Assembly: GCF_019249295.1 (NCBI RefSeq)
Contig: NZ_JAESDH010000004.1
Location: forward strand, 1 to 64,000
Length of the DNA stretch: 64,000 nucleotides
Source of the DNA: Alteromonas antoniana
GTDB taxonomy: Bacteria > Pseudomonadota > Gammaproteobacteria > Enterobacterales > Alteromonadaceae
Direction: 5' to 3'
The notes beneath the pieces were generated by a model that worked only from the letters and a program-made list of their open reading frames with translations, was not told the DNA's origin and did not search any database. Of the stretch, positions 47,244 through 56,703 are shown piece by piece (positions within the stretch are counted from its first letter, which is position 1; each line of letters opens with the position of its first letter). Position numbers and translations under genes: made by a program.

Positions 47244-48893
47244 TTATTTTGGTGCATTGGTGTGTCTGAAGCGTTCAATCAACTGCTGCGTGGATGTATC
47301 AAACGCGCTGCTGTCTTTTTCGCCCTGAATACCTGCAAGAACTTGATTGCCAAGGACTTTTCCTAACTCTACGCCCCATTGGTCAAACGAGTTCAGCTCC
47401 CAGACAACACCCTGAACGAAAACCTTATGTTCATACATAGCAACCAGCGCGCCAAGTGTGAACGGATCCAGTTTTTCGAACAAAATTGTGTTGCTGGGCT
47501 TGTTGCCCGGCATGGTTTTGTGATGTGCCAGACGTGTGCGCTCATCGTCTGTAAGACCTTTGCCATCAAGGTCTGCATAGCACTCTTCAAAGGTTTTACC
47601 CTGCATTAATGCCTGCGTTTGACCAAAGCAGTTTGAGGCCAGCATGGCATGGTGCGTATCGTCCTGATTCGGCACTGTCAGCGGCATGATGAAGTCAGCA
47701 GGGATAATGCCTGAGCCCTGATGGATCAATTGGTGGAAACTATGTTGACCATTGGTGCCTTCGCTTCCCCAGATAATCGGGCCTGTCGGATAATCAACCG
47801 GCGTCCCGGACTGCGTCACCTGTTTACCATTACTTTCCATATCCAGCTGCTGGACGTACGCAGGCAGTCCGCGCAGATAATGGTAGTAAGGCAACATGAC
47901 ATGCGATTGCGCTTCAAAGAAGTTGCGATACCATACACCCAGCATCGCGAGGATAACGGGCATGTTGCTTTGAAATGGTGCAGATTTAAAATGGTTGTCC
48001 ATTTCGTGTGCACCTTCCAGTAAGCCTTTAAAATTCTCAAAGCCCAGGGCCAGAGAAATTGGCAAACCAATGGCAGACCACAATGAATAGCGTCCACCCA
48101 CCCAGTCCCACATCGGGAAGATGTTTTCTTCTGCAATGCCAAACTCTGTTGCAGCCTTCACGTTAGACGATACGGCGACAAAGTGCTTGGCAATATCCTG
48201 CTGAGAGCCGCCCGCTTTTAAAAACCAGTCTTTTGCTGACAGCGTGTTCTGCAGTGTTTCCTGCGTGGAGAAGGATTTAGAAGACATCACGATAAGCGTA
48301 TCTTCATGATCCAGCGAACTCAGTACATCGTGGATGTGGCAACCATCGACGTTAGCAACGAAATGTACTTTCACTGCATCTGAGGTGTAGGGCTTCAACG
48401 CCTCGGTCATGATCTTCGGACCCAGGAATGAACCGCCTATACCGATGGCAACGATATGCTTAATGGCTTTTCCGGTGTAGCCTTTATGCTCGCCACTGTG
48501 GATGGCTTTCGTAAAGGCTTCCATCTTGTCCAGAGTTGCCAGCACTTCTGGCATCACATTTTCGCCGTCCACATACACGGGTTCACCAGAGAAATTACGC
48601 AGTGCGGTATGTAAAACCGCGCGGTCTTCGGTGCTATTGATGTGGTCACCACTAAACATGGCTTGTCGCTGGGTTTCTACGCCTTGTGCGTCAGCAAGTG
48701 CAGCCAGTGTGTCCATTACCTCGGTGGTAACGCGGTTTTTCGAATAGTCGAGAAACAGGCCGCAGGCTTCGGTTTGCATTATTGATGCACGCGACGGGTC
48801 ATCGGCAAACCAGTCGCGCATATGTGTATCTCTTACCGTGGCGGCAAGTTGTGAAAGACGTTGCCAGGCAGGCTGGCTGGTCAATCTGCTCAT
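47244..48893 (-). CDS. pgi: Glucose-6-phosphate isomerase
   Basis: Interconverts glucose 6-phosphate and fructose 6-phosphate. The 549-residue protein has the conserved SIS segments [30 protein letters not shown], the motif [16 protein letters not shown], and the C-terminal active-site segment [24 protein letters not shown] with catalytic Lys later. It follows tal on the leftward strand by 46 bp, a sugar-phosphate operon joining glycolysis and the pentose phosphate pathway. Confidence 0.97.
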   Translation of the reverse strand: MSRLTSQPAWQRLSQLAATVRDTHMRDWFADDPSRASIMQTEACGLFLDYSKNRVTTEVMDTLAALADAQGVETQRQAMFSGDHINSTEDRAVLHTALRNFSGEPVYVDGENVMPEVLATLDKMEAFTKAIHSGEHKGYTGKAIKHIVAIGIGGSFLGPKIMTEALKPYTSDAVKVHFVANVDGCHIHDVLSSLDHEDTLIVMSSKSFSTQETLQNTLSAKDWFLKAGGSQQDIAKHFVAVSSNVKAATEFGIAEENIFPMWDWVGGRYSLWSAIGLPISLALGFENFKGLLEGAHEMDNHFKSAPFQSNMPVILAMLGVWYRNFFEAQSHVMLPYYHYLRGLPAYVQQLDMESNGKQVTQSGTPVDYPTGPIIWGSEGTNGQHSFHQLIHQGSGIIPADFIMPLTVPNQDDTHHAMLASNCFGQTQALMQGKTFEECYADLDGKGLTDDERTRLAHHKTMPGNKPSNTILFEKLDPFTLGALVAMYEHKVFVQGVVWELNSFDQWGVELGKVLGNQVLAGIQGEKDSSAFDTSTQQLIERFRHTNAPK

Positions 48894-48939
48894 CTCAGTA
48901 CTCCATTATGTCAAACGCTAAAATATTAATATTGTATTA

Positions 48940-49899
48940 TTATATACCCAGCTTCTCTTTCAACATAGTTTCGAGTTTTTTCTGGTCGGCAGCAAAATTG
49001 CGGATCCCTTCTGCAAGTTTCTCGGTCGCCATCGCGTCTTCGTTCATTTCCCAGCGGAATTCTGTTTCTGTCATGCGATCGCCCGGCGTCTTCGAAGCGC
49101 CATTGTCTACCAGCTTCGCTTCCAGCGGGGCGTCGGTGTTTGCCAGTTCCTCTAACAGTTGCGGACTGATTGTCAGGCGGTCACAGCCTGCCAAAGCCTG
49201 AATCTCTCCGATGTTGCGGAAGCTTGCACCCATAACTACGGTGTCATAACCGTGTTCTTTGTAGTAGTTATAGATACTGGTAACAGAAACCACACCCGGA
49301 TCATCTTCTGAGGTGTAATCTTCTTTACCCGTACTCTTCTTATACCAGTCAAGAATTCGGCCTACGAAAGGAGAAATCAGGTAAACGCCGGCCTCAGCGC
49401 AGGCACGCGCCTGAGCAAAGCTGAACAGTAGGGTGAGGTTACAGTTGATGCCTTTTTGCTCAAGTTCTTCAGCGGCCTGGATCCCTTCCCACGTCGATGC
49501 CATTTTGATAAGAATACGGGACTTATCTACCCCTTCATCTTCGTACAGCTGGACAAGACGTTCGGCCTTTTCAATCGTGGCGTTTTTATCGAAGGATAAG
49601 CGCGCATCCACTTCCGTTGAAATACGACCTGGAATCAGGTCAGAAATTTCTTTACCGATGGCAACAGCAAGTTTATCCGATGCATCCATCAGTTGTTGCT
49701 CGGCATCTTTCGATTGTAATTTTGCCCATGCTACCGCATCGTCAATCAGCACGCTGTACTGAGGAAGGCTGGCTGCTTTAAGAAGCAGAGAAGGGTTAGT
49801 AGTAGCATCTACCGGTTCATACTTTTTAATGGCTTCAATATCGCCGGTGTCTGCTACCACGGTGGTGATTTCACGTAATGCTGCTAACTGATTGCTCAT
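48940..49899 (-). CDS. tal: Transaldolase
   Basis: Transfers a dihydroxyacetone unit between sedoheptulose 7-phosphate and glyceraldehyde 3-phosphate. The 319-residue protein fits the TalB subfamily. The Schiff-base lysine is in [13 protein letters not shown] (near residue 130), with [13 protein letters not shown] at the N-terminus and [17 protein letters not shown] near 230. First gene of the leftward tal-pgi unit and divergent from yaaA. E. coli also keeps a transaldolase near thr and yaaA. Confidence 0.96.
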   Translation of the reverse strand: MSNQLAALREITTVVADTGDIEAIKKYEPVDATTNPSLLLKAASLPQYSVLIDDAVAWAKLQSKDAEQQLMDASDKLAVAIGKEISDLIPGRISTEVDARLSFDKNATIEKAERLVQLYEDEGVDKSRILIKMASTWEGIQAAEELEQKGINCNLTLLFSFAQARACAEAGVYLISPFVGRILDWYKKSTGKEDYTSEDDPGVVSVTSIYNYYKEHGYDTVVMGASFRNIGEIQALAGCDRLTISPQLLEELANTDAPLEAKLVDNGASKTPGDRMTETEFRWEMNEDAMATEKLAEGIRNFAADQKKLETMLKEKLGI

Positions 49900-50202
49900 A
49901 GTTCTCTCTAACTCTGGATGTAAATCAATAGTTGTTGCTCAGGTTTGCTGATTGCATACGGGCAAACCGAGGGAAAGTTTTATTGTACTAATGTCTGTAG
50001 GGGGTGCTGTGACAGACGTAACACTGCCAGCGTTTTTATTACCGTAGTTATATCAAACCCCCATCGGAAATTACAGTTTCGTCGTGTGTTGATACGTAAT
50101 CGGACGGAGCGAACCTCTCAATCTATAAAACCACGCAAGATCGCACTTATCTCAATGCGTGTCAGTGGTATACTTTGCGCCAGTAACGAATAAGGAGTCA
50201 TG
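49900..50202. other. Divergent promoter region tal / yaaA
   Basis: 303 bp that must contain both promoters. I see no clear operator. An 82-codon rightward frame at 49945-50193 has no supporting features. Confidence 0.4.
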
Positions 50203-50979
50203 ATGCTAGTTGTTGTTTCACCAGCGAAAAACCTCGATTTTGAGACCGACGTGCCGGTCAAAGACTATACGCAGCCCGAGATGCTCAGTCAGGCTGAAAA
50301 ATTAGTATCGCGTTGCCGGGAACTTTCTCCTGCTGAGCTCGGTTCGCTGATGAGTATCAGTGATAAGCTGGCAACACTCAACGCCAACCGGTTTACGGAA
50401 TTTACAACGCCATTTACGGATAATAACGCCCGCCAGGCGATGTATGCCTTTAATGGTGACGTTTATACCGGACTGGATGCCTATTCATTGTCTGAGGACG
50501 ATGCCCGCTATGCCCAGTCTCATCTGCGAATTCTTTCGGGCTTGTATGGTGTGCTCAGACCATTAGATTTAATGCAGGCTTATCGTCTTGAAATGGGCAC
50601 CAAGCTGGACAATGCTAAAGGCAAAGACCTGTACGCCTTCTGGGGAAGTGATATTACCAGTAAACTCAATGAAGCGCTGGCGGAGCAGGGTGATAATGTA
50701 CTGGTGAATCTGGCGTCTAACGAGTACTTTAAGTCAGTGAAGAAGCGTGAGCTTGACGGCATGATCGTGACGCCTAATTTTAAAGACTATAAAAACGGTC
50801 AATACAAGGTCATCAGCTTTTTTGCCAAAAAAGCGCGCGGAAGTATGGCACGCTATATTATTGAAAATCGCGTAAGTGACGTAGCAGGTCTCAAGCAATT
50901 TGATGTTGACGGCTACCGATACAGCGAAGAACAAAGTAGTGCAACAGAACTGGTCTTTTTAAGAAATCAGGAAAGCTAA
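50203..50979 (+). CDS. yaaA: Peroxide stress protein YaaA
   Basis: DNA-binding protein that lowers free iron and protects cells from hydrogen peroxide. The 258 residues from the second ATG ([15 protein letters not shown]) equal E. coli YaaA in length. [43 protein letters not shown] and the C-terminal [15 protein letters not shown] are family stretches. Two adjacent ATG codons exist; the second is better spaced from AAGGAG (5 bases against 2). Confidence 0.95.
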   Translation: MLVVVSPAKNLDFETDVPVKDYTQPEMLSQAEKLVSRCRELSPAELGSLMSISDKLATLNANRFTEFTTPFTDNNARQAMYAFNGDVYTGLDAYSLSEDDARYAQSHLRILSGLYGVLRPLDLMQAYRLEMGTKLDNAKGKDLYAFWGSDITSKLNEALAEQGDNVLVNLASNEYFKSVKKRELDGMIVTPNFKDYKNGQYKVISFFAKKARGSMARYIIENRVSDVAGLKQFDVDGYRYSEEQSSATELVFLRNQES

Positions 50980-51130
50980 AGGCCCGACGAAACATGGCGG
51001 CACTGTCGGTAATGATTGATGCGCAATCGCATGCATTACGATGGCAGGGACATGTTACAACCGGGTGTATTGGCCTGATATCTTTGATGTTAAACAGTAT
51101 CGGTTGCTACAACATTCCAAGGAGCGACCG

Positions 51131-51763
51131 ATGTACACCCTTTATGGCTTTCCCAAAACGCGCTCAGTGCGTGTGGCGTGGGCTCTCGAAGAGCTCGGGC
51201 TGGACTATCAGTATCAACTCGTCAATTTGCGCGCTGGCGAGCACCTTTCTGCACAATTCCGGACGCTGAATCCGGCAGCTAAAATTCCCTTGCTGGTAAC
51301 AGAAGACGGCCCGCTCGCTGAATCCGCAGCCATCGTTACCTACCTGGCTGAAAAGCATGGCATGGAAGAGTTTATTCCCAAGCCGGGAACCTATCGGCGA
51401 GGTTGTTTCGAACAAATGATGCATTTTCTGGTTACCGAACTGGAGCAGCCGTTATGGAGCATGGCAAAGCACGATTTTGCGTTACCCGAACAGTATCGGA
51501 TTAAAGCCATGCAAGACACTGCGCTTTGGGAGTTCGAGAGGGCACTTAAAGCGTTTTCACAAATGCTTGGCGATAGTGAATTTGTATGCGGAGACTTGTT
51601 CACAGTTGCTGATATCGTGGCGGGGCAATTACTGGCATGGGCAAAAGGCGCGTCTGCTCCAATCGGTATAGAAAACGTCGTGGCATACAGCAACCGGGTA
51701 CTTTCACGTCCGGCCTATGAAAGCGCCTGGAAAAATGAAACTGCACATCTTCCGGCGTCTCTG
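51131..51763 (+). CDS. Glutathione S-transferase family protein
   Basis: An N-terminal thioredoxin-fold domain (residues 1-78, MYTLYGFPKTRSVRVAWAL, then NPAAKIPLLVTEDGPLAESAAIVTYLAEK with the cis-Pro and glutathione-binding ES) and a C-terminal helical domain. About 211 residues. The ATG at 51131 has AAGGAG 6 bases upstream; longer frames add non-family sequence. The reaction and substrate cannot be told. The stop TAA (51764-51766) is shared with the start of a palindromic repeat. Confidence 0.9.
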
Positions 51764-51829
51764 TAATTCCAATCTGCAATAATGAGTGCTCACTCTGAGC
51801 TGATCACACATTATTACGAGTTGGTATTA
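51764..51829. repeat. 66-bp palindromic repeat, TAATACCAAT family
   Basis: Left arm 51764-51792 and right arm 51801-51829 match at 22 of 29 positions when inverted, with an 8-base loop. It begins at the stop codon of the GST gene. The ends (TAATtCC, TAATACC) resemble the 24-kb element, but the interior is different. Confidence 0.7.
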
Positions 51830-51888
51830 AGTCTGCTAGGCAGGCGCCAACACGACACTTTTCGATTGATTGGAGCAAGGAGCAACAA

Positions 51889-52911
51889 ATGACGTCACAT
51901 TGTAAGCTATATCTTGGTTTTTTCTTGATGTTGACGCTAACTGCGTCTTTTCTTGTCAGTGCGCAGGAACAGCGTTTTGCCACCTTCGAGTTCTGTTCTC
52001 TTGCCAGTGGAGAGCGTGTAGAAAACTGTGTAATTGGCTACCGCACTTTTGGCACTCTGAATAAAGACAAAAGCAATGCGGTGCTTGTTCCTACTTGGTA
52101 TGGGGGCAACTCAGAAAACCACGCGTATCTGGCTGATACCAGGTTTATCGACCCGGAAAAATTCTTTGTCATCATTGTCGACGCTATTGGCAACGGAGTG
52201 TCGGTTTCACCGTCTAATAGTAAAGTTCAGACTGAAGAGAAGTTTCCCCGCTTTCAGATTGCCGACATTGTTGCAAGCCAGCACCGTCTGGTTACAGAGG
52301 TGCTTGGACTTTCTGAGCTTTACGCTGTAGCTGGACTGTCGATGGGAGGAATGCAAACGCTTCAATGGGCTGTTCAATACCCGAATATGACTTCCCGCTA
52401 CGCAGCCATTATCGGTACGCCGCGACTGGCCTCTTTTGATATTGCGTTGTGGTCTACCCGCAATACATTGCTTCGCTGGTATCTTGAATGCCAGTGTGAG
52501 GAGCCAAAAAAAGCGTTAGCCGGAATAGGGATGCTGGGAAGCGTGCCAGAGAAACTTAGTCAGGATGTCAGCAGGCTGGAGGTGCATTCTGCTATAGAAA
52601 AAGAGGCTAGTGAAATGCAGTTATCAGCAGGTAAAGCGTGGGATCAAGTCCGGCAGGCACAGGCGATGATGACACATAATATTGCCCGTAACCTCAATGA
52701 TGATATGGCTGTGGCGGCACAGCAAATAAGAGGTAAGCTACTGATAGTAGTGGGAGCTGACGATCGTGTCGTGACGCCGGAACCGGTCATTGCGTTGGCA
52801 ACGCTTACTGATGCCACCTTAGTTACGCTGGACAAAGATTGTGGTCATGGCGATCCATGGTGTGATGAAAGCGGTTTTAGTAAGGCATTAACAGACTTTT
52901 TATCGAAATAG
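51889..52911 (+). CDS. Exported alpha/beta hydrolase related to homoserine O-acetyltransferase
   Basis: A 340-residue protein with a signal peptide (about 1-25, ending VSAQ). The alpha/beta-hydrolase core has GLSMGGMQTLQWAVQYP, with nucleophile Ser near 150, as in MetX acyltransferases. The acid/His pair is in GADDRVV and CGHGDPWCDE. MetX is cytoplasmic, whereas this one should be exported, so it is more likely a hydrolase than a methionine enzyme. Four paired-looking cysteines (EFCSLASGERVENC, ECQCEE, DCGHGDPWC) fit a disulfide-bonded periplasmic protein. Single gene with AAGGAGC upstream. Confidence 0.8.
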   Translation: MTSHCKLYLGFFLMLTLTASFLVSAQEQRFATFEFCSLASGERVENCVIGYRTFGTLNKDKSNAVLVPTWYGGNSENHAYLADTRFIDPEKFFVIIVDAIGNGVSVSPSNSKVQTEEKFPRFQIADIVASQHRLVTEVLGLSELYAVAGLSMGGMQTLQWAVQYPNMTSRYAAIIGTPRLASFDIALWSTRNTLLRWYLECQCEEPKKALAGIGMLGSVPEKLSQDVSRLEVHSAIEKEASEMQLSAGKAWDQVRQAQAMMTHNIARNLNDDMAVAAQQIRGKLLIVVGADDRVVTPEPVIALATLTDATLVTLDKDCGHGDPWCDESGFSKALTDFLSK

Positions 52912-53088
52912 CGTTTGCCCGTTTTATTGATTAGAGACAATCCGGTTTATTATTGTTAGCGTAGTAAGGACTGGCAGTGGACCTTGTTCGCTACCAGCAC
53001 ACCGGGCTTGGAAGGCAGTCTTGCTCATTTTAATTTATGTCTTCAGCTTGTGCGCATGTAAGTGGTTATCTGTGCGTTAGGGATGATC

Positions 53089-53994
53089 ATGTTACCGACA
53101 CTCTATCTTCATATAGGAACACCAAAATCCGGTACAACCAGTGTACAGGATTTTGTTCACGATAATCGTACGATATTGAAGACTGACTTTCATTTATGGG
53201 CGCCTGAATGTCTGGTCTTTAAACGCAACTGGGAGTTGGCCTGCTACAGTGCTTATCCTGAAAACAGTAATTACTACCTGAATACACTTCATTGCTTTTC
53301 CCGTTCTGAACTGGAAGCCCATTGTCTGAGTTATCCACAACAATTTGGTCGGATCATCAGTGAAATCGAGCGCGATGATCCGAATGCCTCAGTATTTGCC
53401 TCATCAGAGTATCTGTATTCACAATGTGAAAGCGACAGGCATCTGGTTAGATTACACTCGCTGCTGAGCAGGCACTTCAAGCGGATTGAACTTGTTTTCA
53501 CATTCCGCGATCAGAAAGCGTACATCCGCAGCGCTTACGCTCAACTGGTGAAGGGGCCGCGTGCTTACACAGAGTCTTTTGATATGTTCCTGGCGTCAGT
53601 AAATACAAAGTCACGATACGATTATCAATACAGGCTGAGAAAGTGGCGGGCGGCTTTCCCGGACTCTCCGGTTCATCAAATTCAGGTCGGTAAAGGGTAT
53701 GTCAATGGAAGTGAATTGCAAAAAGCACTTCTCAGCATTGTTACTGGTGATAAGAAAAGCCATAACCTCGATAAATTGCGTTTTCCCCAGCGGGTCAGTA
53801 ACCGAAGCCCTGCCTACAATAACCTGTGTCTGATGCGGTACATAAACAGAACCGTTGGAAACCGGTTCAGGATTTCCCGATTATTAAGAAAAGCTTTGGT
53901 TAAGTCCCTTGGGGCAATTCCTCTTGGTGGACACTATCCCACCGCTAAACTGGATAAGGTTACGCGCCAGCTATCATCGTCAGGCAAAGGCTAA
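53089..53994 (+). CDS. Sulfotransferase-like P-loop protein
   Basis: 301 residues from the ATG at 53089. The N-terminal LYLHIGTPKSGTTSVQDF matches the 5'-phosphosulfate-binding loop of sulfotransferases, and FRDQKAYIRSAYAQLVKG resembles the 3'-phosphate-binding segment (R and S). It may transfer sulfate from PAPS to a surface carbohydrate, but there are no neighbouring polysaccharide genes to show a substrate. Start uncertain (53083 and 53062 are also in frame). The sequence is more AT-rich and Tyr/Ser-rich than its neighbours, compatible with horizontal gain. Confidence 0.75.
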   Translation: MLPTLYLHIGTPKSGTTSVQDFVHDNRTILKTDFHLWAPECLVFKRNWELACYSAYPENSNYYLNTLHCFSRSELEAHCLSYPQQFGRIISEIERDDPNASVFASSEYLYSQCESDRHLVRLHSLLSRHFKRIELVFTFRDQKAYIRSAYAQLVKGPRAYTESFDMFLASVNTKSRYDYQYRLRKWRAAFPDSPVHQIQVGKGYVNGSELQKALLSIVTGDKKSHNLDKLRFPQRVSNRSPAYNNLCLMRYINRTVGNRFRISRLLRKALVKSLGAIPLGGHYPTAKLDKVTRQLSSSGKG

Positions 53995-54108
53995 GTCGAG
54001 TCAGGCATCTGACAGACCGCATAATTTCTGGTGTGATTGAAGAACGATTTGCAAAGAAGCACCGGTAGACTAAAGTAATAGTTTTCACACTCACACAGGG
54101 AAGCTGGC

Positions 54109-54444
54109 ATGACACTAGGGCAATTTTCTTTAAGCCTTGCAGTCAAAGATATTGAAAAATCAAAAGCATTCTATGAAGCGCTGGGGTTCAGTGCCATGAC
54201 CGAATGCGGCTCGGTGGAGGATAAATGGCTGATCATGAAGCACGGAGATGTCATGATTGGCCTGTTTGAGGGCATGTTTGATGAAAACATCATTACCTTC
54301 AACCCTACGGATGTCCGGGCTGTCGAGGCGTCCCTGAAAGCGCAGGGTATAAACATCGATGTGCCGGTGAAAGGCGACAGTGGCCCTGGGCATTGTGTAC
54401 TGAAAGATCCTGATGGCAACCAGATCATGTTTGACCAGTTCTGA
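54109..54444 (+). CDS. VOC-superfamily (glyoxalase-like) protein
   Basis: A 111-residue single-domain protein with paired beta-alpha-beta-beta-beta modules: FSLSLAVKDIEKSKAFYEALGF at the start, and GHCVLKDPDGNQIMFDQF at the end, the usual metal-site region. Functions in this group range from dioxygenase to resistance proteins; this one cannot be assigned. No operon partner. Confidence 0.85.
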   Translation: MTLGQFSLSLAVKDIEKSKAFYEALGFSAMTECGSVEDKWLIMKHGDVMIGLFEGMFDENIITFNPTDVRAVEASLKAQGINIDVPVKGDSGPGHCVLKDPDGNQIMFDQF

Positions 54445-54619
54445 TTCACTTCTGAAAAGCCGGCGACGTTTGCGCTGCTCACTGGCTAACGGGTATGGTT
54501 TCTTCTCACTAAGTGTCTATCGTAATACCTTAGCCTGACTAGTAGTGTATTAGTATCGTTTATGTAGCCAACAAGCTGTTAAGGATTTCCTTTGCAGCTT
54601 CAGATGTGAGGACTTGGCC

Positions 54620-55531
54620 ATGAGCGAGCAGCATTTGGGCTTCACCACCCCAGAAGCGCTACTGCGGAACATCAGACAAACTGTGCAAAGCGCAGGTCTG
54701 AATCATAACAATGCCACAATGTTTCTGTTTCTTTGCGAATTTCATTGCCAGGATCAGGCAGGATATTTTCTTAATGACCCGGTAACAGCCGAACTCGAAT
54801 GCGAAAGCGAGGTGACGCCGCAGTCGTCGCAAATCTGGTTGTGTTCCATGGCCAGGTTGCTTACACAGGATAGCCCCGAAACACAGGCGTTTTGTGAAAC
54901 TCTGGTCGAGCAGGTATTGCTTTATCGTGGCAGACTTGTTGCGACAAAGCCGGTAAGTTCCGGGGAGGAGTTTCATATTCTCGGGCAGGAGCCCGGCGTG
55001 AAGGGTGGCGAAGTCTGCCAGTCTTTCAGGATCACGACGCCAGCACGATTCCCTCACCTTGATGCCACATTTTATCAGGAGTTAACGCTCGAGTTCCGCG
55101 CATTGGGGTTCTCGCACATTGCCGATCTGGAAGAGGAACGCCTGACAGAACAAACCGATCTTCATACCTTCACGCGCTATCTGTTGCATCCGCAAACCTC
55201 TACCGTTGCAAAAGGAACATTGTTGCCGGAGACCGCAATACGGATCACGGAACTTGAGTCATTAATGTCGGATGGGACAGTACTCTGTACCACTACAGAA
55301 AGCGCAGGTGAAGATGAGCACAGCAATACCTCTTTATTGGTTACCCCTGTTGCCGAAAGCTTGTTTCCCGAAGAGATATTACAATTGCATCTGCAAAAAG
55401 TAGAAGATTACCGCGCTGCAAAGCCGTTTGTCTCAGTACGCGAAATTCGCGCGCTGGATGATGTAATCGATTTGCAACAACTGATTGCGCAGCGTCATCT
55501 GGAAACGAACCAGCAGATAGAATGGTTGTAG
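54620..55531 (+). CDS. Unknown protein, 303 residues
   Basis: I do not recognise the family. The ATG at 54620 has GAGGAC upstream. The protein is soluble, acidic and without signal peptide or membrane helix. It has two parts: an N-terminal region (about 1-180) rich in helices with FRITTPARFPHLDATFYQEL, and a more repetitive acidic C-terminal part ending in a helical VSVREIRALDDVIDLQQLIAQRH. Codon use looks normal. No genes close enough to suggest a role. Confidence 0.7.
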   Translation: MSEQHLGFTTPEALLRNIRQTVQSAGLNHNNATMFLFLCEFHCQDQAGYFLNDPVTAELECESEVTPQSSQIWLCSMARLLTQDSPETQAFCETLVEQVLLYRGRLVATKPVSSGEEFHILGQEPGVKGGEVCQSFRITTPARFPHLDATFYQELTLEFRALGFSHIADLEEERLTEQTDLHTFTRYLLHPQTSTVAKGTLLPETAIRITELESLMSDGTVLCTTTESAGEDEHSNTSLLVTPVAESLFPEEILQLHLQKVEDYRAAKPFVSVREIRALDDVIDLQQLIAQRHLETNQQIEWL

Positions 55532-55696
55532 CACGGTAGGGTAGCGCTGTTATGTCGGATTTGGTTTATGCCTGCTACGCGACAGCACAACAAATTTAAA
55601 ATGCCAGCTGAGATGTGAGGCGCTTCACCAACGTGGCGCGCCACAAACTCAAGCCGGACTCAGTATAAAATACTGGCAGCATAGCTAACAGGCTCG

Positions 55697-56122
55697 CTAG
55701 TCGGTGTACATTTGCTGCTTAAACCGCAGCGTCTCGCTATCATTATTCTTTCGTATTTCGATATTGAAGCGGAAAGTTTCCTGGTCGCGAAATGGCAGCA
55801 CGCTGAGATAATAAATGGCGTCGCCATCCTCTACTTTTTTGAATGACAAATCCCGCGTGTTACCCAGCAGGTTTGTAGCCTCGCCAGATACCGAAAGGCG
55901 CTGCGCTTTGTGAGAGGCTTTATCCAGCACGGAAATGTTTACCAGCGCATTATATTTGCTGCGCACGATGCCATACGTTGAAGCCACTTCAGGGGTAAGG
56001 AACGTGGTATTCACAACCATGTAATGCACGTCCCAATCGCCAAGGCTCTCCTTTTGTTCAGCGAGAGCCGGGAATGTGATTAACAGCATTCCAACCCACG
56101 CTAACTGACGCAGTAATGTCAT
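55697..56122 (-). CDS. DUF4426 family periplasmic protein
   Basis: A 141-residue protein with a signal peptide (about 1-21, ending FPALAEQ) and a beta-rich DUF4426 domain (LGDWDVHYMVVNTTFLTPEVASTYGI, YYLSVLPFRDQETFRFNIEI). Function unknown. Last gene of the yggS-proC-yggT-DUF4426 cluster, 21 bp after yggT, an order kept in many gammaproteobacteria. Confidence 0.87.
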   Translation of the reverse strand: MTLLRQLAWVGMLLITFPALAEQKESLGDWDVHYMVVNTTFLTPEVASTYGIVRSKYNALVNISVLDKASHKAQRLSVSGEATNLLGNTRDLSFKKVEDGDAIYYLSVLPFRDQETFRFNIEIRKNNDSETLRFKQQMYTD

Positions 56123-56143
56123 AGCTACCTCTTTACTACCGGA

Positions 56144-56683
56144 TTAAAACACCCCAAAGGTGTCCTGAATCAGTAATTGTAGAAACTGAAGTACAATAAT
56201 CGCAACCAATACTGATAAATCCAGGCCACCAATAGGCGGGATAATTTTGCGAATTGGTGCCAGAAACGGCTCGGTTAACTGATGTAAAACATAATCTATC
56301 GGCGACTGGCCTTGTGAGACCCAGCTTAGAATCGCGCGCAACAACAGTACCCAGAACATCAGGGATAAGGTTTCTTTTATGACATCAAAGAAGGCGACAA
56401 TAACCAGTGTTAGTGGGTTAATTGCCCCACCAAGCATCATGGCCAGGGTGAAAATTTTAGCGCAGGCTACCACCAGCGCAAGCACAAAGGTCGCGGTATC
56501 AAAGCGACCAATAGAGGGAATGACCCGGCGCAACGGCCCCACAATGGGGTGGGTTGCTTTCACGACAAACTGACTCAGGGGATTATAAAAATCCGCCTGC
56601 ACCACTTGTAGCCACAGTCGCAAAATCACGACCATTAAATACAGATTAAATAAGGTACTGACGAGAAATACCGTTGCGCTCAT
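56144..56683 (-). CDS. yggT: YggT family membrane protein
   Basis: A 179-residue inner-membrane protein with two YGGT repeats (about 1-90 and 95-179). Each has a hydrophobic helix pair and a PIVGPLRRVIPSIG or PFLAPIRKIIPPIGGLDLS signature. Reports in other bacteria link the family to cell envelope or osmotic stress; the mechanism is not known. Between proC (20 bp upstream) and the DUF4426 gene. Confidence 0.9.
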   Translation of the reverse strand: MSATVFLVSTLFNLYLMVVILRLWLQVVQADFYNPLSQFVVKATHPIVGPLRRVIPSIGRFDTATFVLALVVACAKIFTLAMMLGGAINPLTLVIVAFFDVIKETLSLMFWVLLLRAILSWVSQGQSPIDYVLHQLTEPFLAPIRKIIPPIGGLDLSVLVAIIVLQFLQLLIQDTFGVF

Positions 56684-56703
56684 GCTTGCTACATCCTGAA
56701 AGG

